This document shows, one piece after another, positions 5,625 through 7,816 of a DNA stretch of 7,816 nucleotides. The notes beneath the pieces were generated by a model, which saw nothing but the letters and a program-made list of their open reading frames with translations, had not been told where the DNA came from and did no database searches. The stretch is from Actinomycetota bacterium (lineage in GTDB: Bacteria > Actinomycetota > Actinomycetes > Streptosporangiales > Streptosporangiaceae), in NCBI GenBank assembly GCA_003140115.1, contig PLIQ01000098.1, positions 1-7,816 of the forward strand. The letters run 5' to 3'. Numbering within the stretch: the first letter of the stretch is position 1; every line of letters starts with the position of its first letter. The translations under genes were made by a program, and so were the position numbers.

Positions 5625-6788
5625 TCACGACCGGACGCCGTAGAGGTACTCCAGCGCCAGCTGGTCCAGGCGCTCGTAACCCAGGCCGCGTCGTCCGAGC
5701 GTGTCGGAGTCGGCCGTGGCGTCGCGGACATCGCGCCACGTCTCACCGGCAGCGAGCGTCGGCGCGCGGAGCTGGTCCACCCCGGACGCGCGCAGCGCCT
5801 CGGCCACCTCCGGGTCGGCCCGGAACGCCCGGACCTTCGCCCGCAGGATCAGGTAGTTGCGCATGCACGCGGCGGCCGACACCCAGACGCCCTCGTCGTC
5901 CTCGGTGCGCGGCGGCTTGTAGTCGAAGTGGAACGGCCCGTCGTACCCGCCGGCCTCCAGGGTGTCCACTACCCAGAACGCGCCCCGCACGTTCCCGGCG
6001 CCGAACCGCAGGTCCTGGTCGTAACGCGGGCCGTTCTGCCCGTTCAGGTCGATGTGGAAGAGCTTGCCGTGCCACAGTGCCTGCGCGATCCCGTGCGCGT
6101 AGTTCAGCGAGGCCATCTCCTCGTGCCCGATCTCGGGGTTCACTCCGACCATCTGCGGATCCGCAAGGCGGCCGATGAACGCCAGCGCGTGACCCACGGT
6201 CGGCAGCAGTATGTCGCCCCGGGGCTCGTTCGGCTTCGGCTCGATCGCGAACCGGATGTCGTAACCCTGCTCCCGCACGTACGCGCACAGCAGGTCCAGC
6301 CCCTCGGCATACCGGTCCAGGGCCACCCGGATGTCCTTGCTCGCTCCGGACTCGGCGCCCTCGCGGCCGCCCCAGAAGATGTAGGTGCGAGCGCCCAGTT
6401 CCGCGGCCAGGTCCAGGTTCCGCATCACCTTGGCCAGCGCAAACCGCCTGACCTCCCGCTCGTTCGCGGTGAACGCCCCGTCCTTGAACATCGGGTGGCC
6501 GAACAGGTTCGTGGTCGCGGTCGTCACCACCAGCCCGGTCTCCGCCAGCGCCTTGCGGAACGCGCCGATCCGCTCGTCCCGTTCGGCCGGGGTGGCGTCA
6601 AAGGGAAACACGTCGTTGTCGTGGAAGTTGACCCCGTAAGCGCCCAACTCGGCCAGCTTGTACACCGCCCGCTCGGCCGGCATGGGAGGCCGCACGGCCG
6701 AGCCGAACACGTCCACCCCCTGCCACCCCACCGTCCAGATCCCGAACGAAAAGCGGTCCTCGCGCGTGGGGACGTAATCCGTGCTCAC
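5625..6788 (-). CDS. xylA: Xylose isomerase
   Basis: Interconverts D-xylose and D-xylulose (and glucose/fructose in vitro) in the cytoplasm using two divalent metals, the first step of xylose use. The 387-residue product aligns along its length with Streptomyces XylA from TxEDRFxFGxWTVGWQG (8-24) to the ERLDQLA C-terminal helix. Active-site residues, offset by +2 from S. rubiginosus numbering, are all present: Trp18, His56 and Asp59 (FHDND), Trp139, Glu183 and Lys185 ([10 protein letters not shown]), Glu219 and His222 (NPEIGHE), Asp247 (HIDLNGQ), Asp257 and Asp259 (YDQDLRFG), Asp289 (HFDYKPPR). GTG 6788 is the start because AAGGAA lies 6 nt upstream and the length matches the family; an ATG-headed extension to 7094 is open by chance. 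No xylB lies next to it. The upstream 350 bp carry a GAAACTTTC site and a 22-bp palindrome, likely operators. A weak CCTCGAGG-centred stem follows the stop. Confidence 0.97.
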   Translation of the reverse strand: MSTDYVPTREDRFSFGIWTVGWQGVDVFGSAVRPPMPAERAVYKLAELGAYGVNFHDNDVFPFDATPAERDERIGAFRKALAETGLVVTTATTNLFGHPMFKDGAFTANEREVRRFALAKVMRNLDLAAELGARTYIFWGGREGAESGASKDIRVALDRYAEGLDLLCAYVREQGYDIRFAIEPKPNEPRGDILLPTVGHALAFIGRLADPQMVGVNPEIGHEEMASLNYAHGIAQALWHGKLFHIDLNGQNGPRYDQDLRFGAGNVRGAFWVVDTLEAGGYDGPFHFDYKPPRTEDDEGVWVSAAACMRNYLILRAKVRAFRADPEVAEALRASGVDQLRAPTLAAGETWRDVRDATADSDTLGRRGLGYERLDQLALEYLYGVRS

Positions 6789-6794
6789 CCGGCG

Positions 6795-6800
6795 TTCCTT
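6795..6800 (-). promoter_or_regulatory. Ribosome binding site that sets the xylA start
   Basis: AAGGAA on the minus strand sits 6 nt before the GTG at 6788. None of the further in-frame upstream ATGs or GTGs gives a protein of family length, so this site decides the start. Confidence 0.75.
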
Positions 6801-6850
6801 CCCTGAGCTGCCACTGACGCTCCCCATGCTTTCACGCCCGCCGCGCGCCC

Positions 6851-6862
6851 CCATGATCATGG
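6851..6862. repeat. Perfect 12-bp palindrome CCATGATCATGG, one of three related sites
   Basis: CCATGATCATGG is fully self-complementary. Two related copies follow within 140 bp: CCATGATCGTG (6942-6952) and CGTGATCATGA (6987-6997). All three contain C-R-TGATC-R-TG. I have the impression that such ATGATC palindromes are common between genes in some actinomycetes, but cannot check that here. They may be protein-binding sites or generic intergenic repeats. Confidence 0.5.
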
Positions 6863-6872
6863 CGACTTTCGG

Positions 6873-6881
6873 GAAACTTTC
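6873..6881. promoter_or_regulatory. Candidate LacI-family operator GAAACTTTC upstream of xylA
   Basis: GAAACTTTC is a 9-bp palindrome with a central C, located 85-93 bp before the xylA GTG. With the following G it matches 10 of 11 positions of CGAAACTTTCG, which I recall as a conserved element upstream of Streptomyces xylanase genes and related to LacI-family regulator sites. An adjacent CGACTTTCGG (6864-6873) repeats part of it. Regulation by xylose or xylo-oligosaccharide is the natural reading but is inferred. Confidence 0.5.
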
Positions 6882-6958
6882 GGCCCGCCGTCGCGAGAAC
6901 ATCATCGAGCTGGCGTTTGGCGCAGGCCGCAGGTGACATCTCCATGATCGTGAAGGCT

Positions 6959-6980
6959 TTTGTACGGCTAGCGGTACAAA
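6959..6980. promoter_or_regulatory. 22-bp near-perfect palindromic operator candidate upstream of xylA
   Basis: The half site TTTGTAC (6959-6965) is mirrored by GTACAAA (6974-6980), and the centre GCTAGC (6967-6972) is itself palindromic. Ten of 11 base pairs match, the only mismatch being 6966/6973. Size and symmetry fit a dimeric helix-turn-helix regulator (TetR, GntR or LacI type); the family cannot be told from the site alone. It is the strongest dyad in the window and lies 171-192 bp upstream of the xylA start. Confidence 0.6.
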
Positions 6981-6997
6981 TTCCTCCGTGATCATGA

Positions 6998-7021
6998 CTC
7001 CCCTACGGGAGAACCTGCTGG
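6998..7021 (+). repeat. Outlying copy of the CCTACGGGAG element upstream of xylA
   Basis: CTCCCCTACGGGAG (6998-7011) forms a 5-bp stem with a CTAC loop and continues AACCTGCTGG. The run CCTACGGGAG-AA-CCTGCTGG matches the minus strand of the array at 5553-5573, CCTACGGGAG-CTT-CCTGCAGG, with one gap. It is therefore an inverted copy of the downstream array on the other side of xylA. Confidence 0.5.
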
Positions 7022-7139
7022 TGTGGCGAGTGTGATGGGTGGGATCACACGGCCGGCAGGGTGCATGTGCCACCGGCCCGCCGCCGGGCATCAAGTACGA
7101 TCGGCGCTGTTGACGGCTCCCAGGCCCAGCCCAACGCCG

Positions 7140-7816
7140 TCAGGCTCGATCAGCTGGATGATCTGGCCGACCTTCGGCGGCACGCGGCGGTCCTTTAGCG
7201 TCGCGGCGCCGCCTCACGCGCCGCACGCACACCGGCGCGGCGGCGACCATGACCAGGGTGAGAGCGCTCAGCGCGAGCAACTCCGGGTAGTCGCCGTACC
7301 CGTGGTAGCGGAACACGACGCGGTCGGTGCCCGCGGGGACGTCGACGGCGACGAGCGCCGGCGCCACCATCCGGATAGGCTGCGGCCGGCCGTTCACGGT
7401 TGCCGTCCACCCGGGGTCATAGGAGGCGCTGAGCACCGCGACTCCGGGCTGGCGCATCCGTACCGTCGCCGAGGCCTCGCCGTCATTGAGGTCGGCGCGT
7501 TCCGCGATGATCGTGCCGGCCGAGGACTGGCTTCGCACCGTCGGCAGCGGGCCATCCGCGCCGCCGGACCCGTACCTGACCCCGAGATACGCGCCGTCCG
7601 CCGCGAGCCCGGATCCAAGCAGCGGAACGCTGCGGGTACCCACGTTCGTCCGGTTCGCCGAGATCTCGCCGACGATCTGGCCGGCCTGGACGTAGCCGTC
7701 GCCGTTGATCGTCCACAGCCAGTAGGGGCCGGAGCGCATCGCCAGCCGCGCGGGCACCGGCGGCCGCTCGCGGGCGGGAAGGATGAGGTAGCGGATCCCG
7801 AACAGCCGGTAGTCAG
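7140..7816 (-). CDS. YfhO-like membrane protein, C-terminal part; 5' end beyond the window
   Basis: The frame is open from the right edge to a TGA at 7140-7142, giving 224 visible residues. It begins DYRLFGIRYLILPA and contains PYWLWTINGDGYVQ, then VGEISANRTN. A late block, VLSASYDPGWTATVNGRPQP...VDVPAGTDRVVFRYHGYG, precedes a single hydrophobic helix (LLALSALTLVMVAAAPV) and an Arg-rich tail. A soluble beta domain with Y-x-P-G-W...V-N-G...V-P-x-G...Y just before a final transmembrane helix is how YfhO-type (PF09586) polytopic proteins end; the multi-spanning N-terminal part would lie to the right. YfhO-type proteins are thought to act on cell-envelope glycans or glycolipids; the substrate is unknown. 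The last ~20 codons have low GC at the third position, unlike the rest, so the original stop may have been earlier or the end is recombined. Another large glycosyltransferase-like membrane family is possible. Confidence 0.65.
   Translation of the reverse strand, partial: DYRLFGIRYLILPARERPPVPARLAMRSGPYWLWTINGDGYVQAGQIVGEISANRTNVGTRSVPLLGSGLAADGAYLGVRYGSGGADGPLPTVRSQSSAGTIIAERADLNDGEASATVRMRQPGVAVLSASYDPGWTATVNGRPQPIRMVAPALVAVDVPAGTDRVVFRYHGYGDYPELLALSALTLVMVAAAPVCVRRVRRRRDAKGPPRAAEGRPDHPADRA

Larger units (their letters stand above)
6789..7139. promoter_or_regulatory. Palindrome-rich control region upstream of xylA
   Basis: This 351-bp stretch lies between the end of the YfhO-like gene and the start of xylA on the same strand. 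It holds, from xylA outward: a ribosome binding site, CCATGATCATGG (6851-6862), GAAACTTTC (6873-6881), a second ATGATC site (6942-6952), a 22-bp palindrome (6959-6980), a third ATGATC site (6987-6997) and a CTCCC...GGGAG stem (6998-7011). No promoter hexamers can be assigned with confidence. Confidence 0.55.

Noticed and set aside
6789..7094. N-terminal extension of xylA to an ATG at 7094
   Set aside because: The extension runs through clear palindromes, lacks homology to XylA, and the GTG at 6788 has a good ribosome binding site and the family's normal length.
1..7816. CRISPR array, tRNA or rRNA gene, insertion sequence or defence system
   Set aside because: No regularly spaced repeats with unique spacers, no cloverleaf or rRNA-like stretch, and no transposase, nuclease or toxin motif was found on either strand.

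Overview
The window is high-GC (roughly 70% by eye) with strong G/C preference at third codon positions, GTG starts, and protein sequences typical of Actinomycetota. The xylose isomerase is of the actinobacterial group I type. The single WNGTSW-type secreted repeat and the VTT/DedA, YfhO-like and DUF3500 genes fit a soil actinomycete (Streptosporangiales, Catenulisporales or a relative). I cannot name the genus from sequence alone.

Layout, left to right. (1) 1-1819, minus strand: a purine nucleoside phosphorylase gene followed after 47 bp by a DUF3500 gene that runs off the left edge, probably one transcript. (2) 1885-2694, plus strand: a DedA/VTT-family membrane protein diverging from the phosphorylase, with a probable leaderless GTG start. 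(3) 2727-3905: a scar. The last ~42 codons of a LacI-family regulator (minus) abut the last ~351 codons of a GH127 beta-L-arabinofuranosidase-like gene (plus) at a GTCGAC near 2850-2855. Both have lost their 5' parts at the same point, as expected if one deletion removed the centre of a divergent regulator/hydrolase pair. (4) 3990-5089: three small genes. These are a 53-aa secreted peptide (minus), a 104-aa secreted protein with one CxxxxxC...WNGTSW unit (plus), and a 59-aa two-helix membrane protein (minus). A strong hairpin lies between the first two. (5) 5090-5624: mostly non-coding, with an AT-rich inverted repeat, a G-quadruplex-type run and a short near-palindromic tandem array. (6) 5625-6788, minus: xylA, intact with all catalytic residues, and a 350-bp upstream region rich in palindromes. 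(7) 7140-7816, minus: the C-terminal part of a YfhO-like membrane protein, open at the right edge.

How the parts fit together: xylA, the GH127 remnant and the LacI remnant suggest a pentose/plant-polysaccharide region that has been eroded. xylA has no xylB beside it in the window, and the arabinofuranosidase and its local regulator are broken. xylA still carries a GAAACTTTC site of the kind used by LacI-family repressors of actinobacterial xylan genes, plus a separate 22-bp palindrome. The nucleoside phosphorylase/DUF3500 pair and the DedA gene look like unrelated housekeeping neighbours. No CRISPR array, RNA gene, transposase or defence system was seen.
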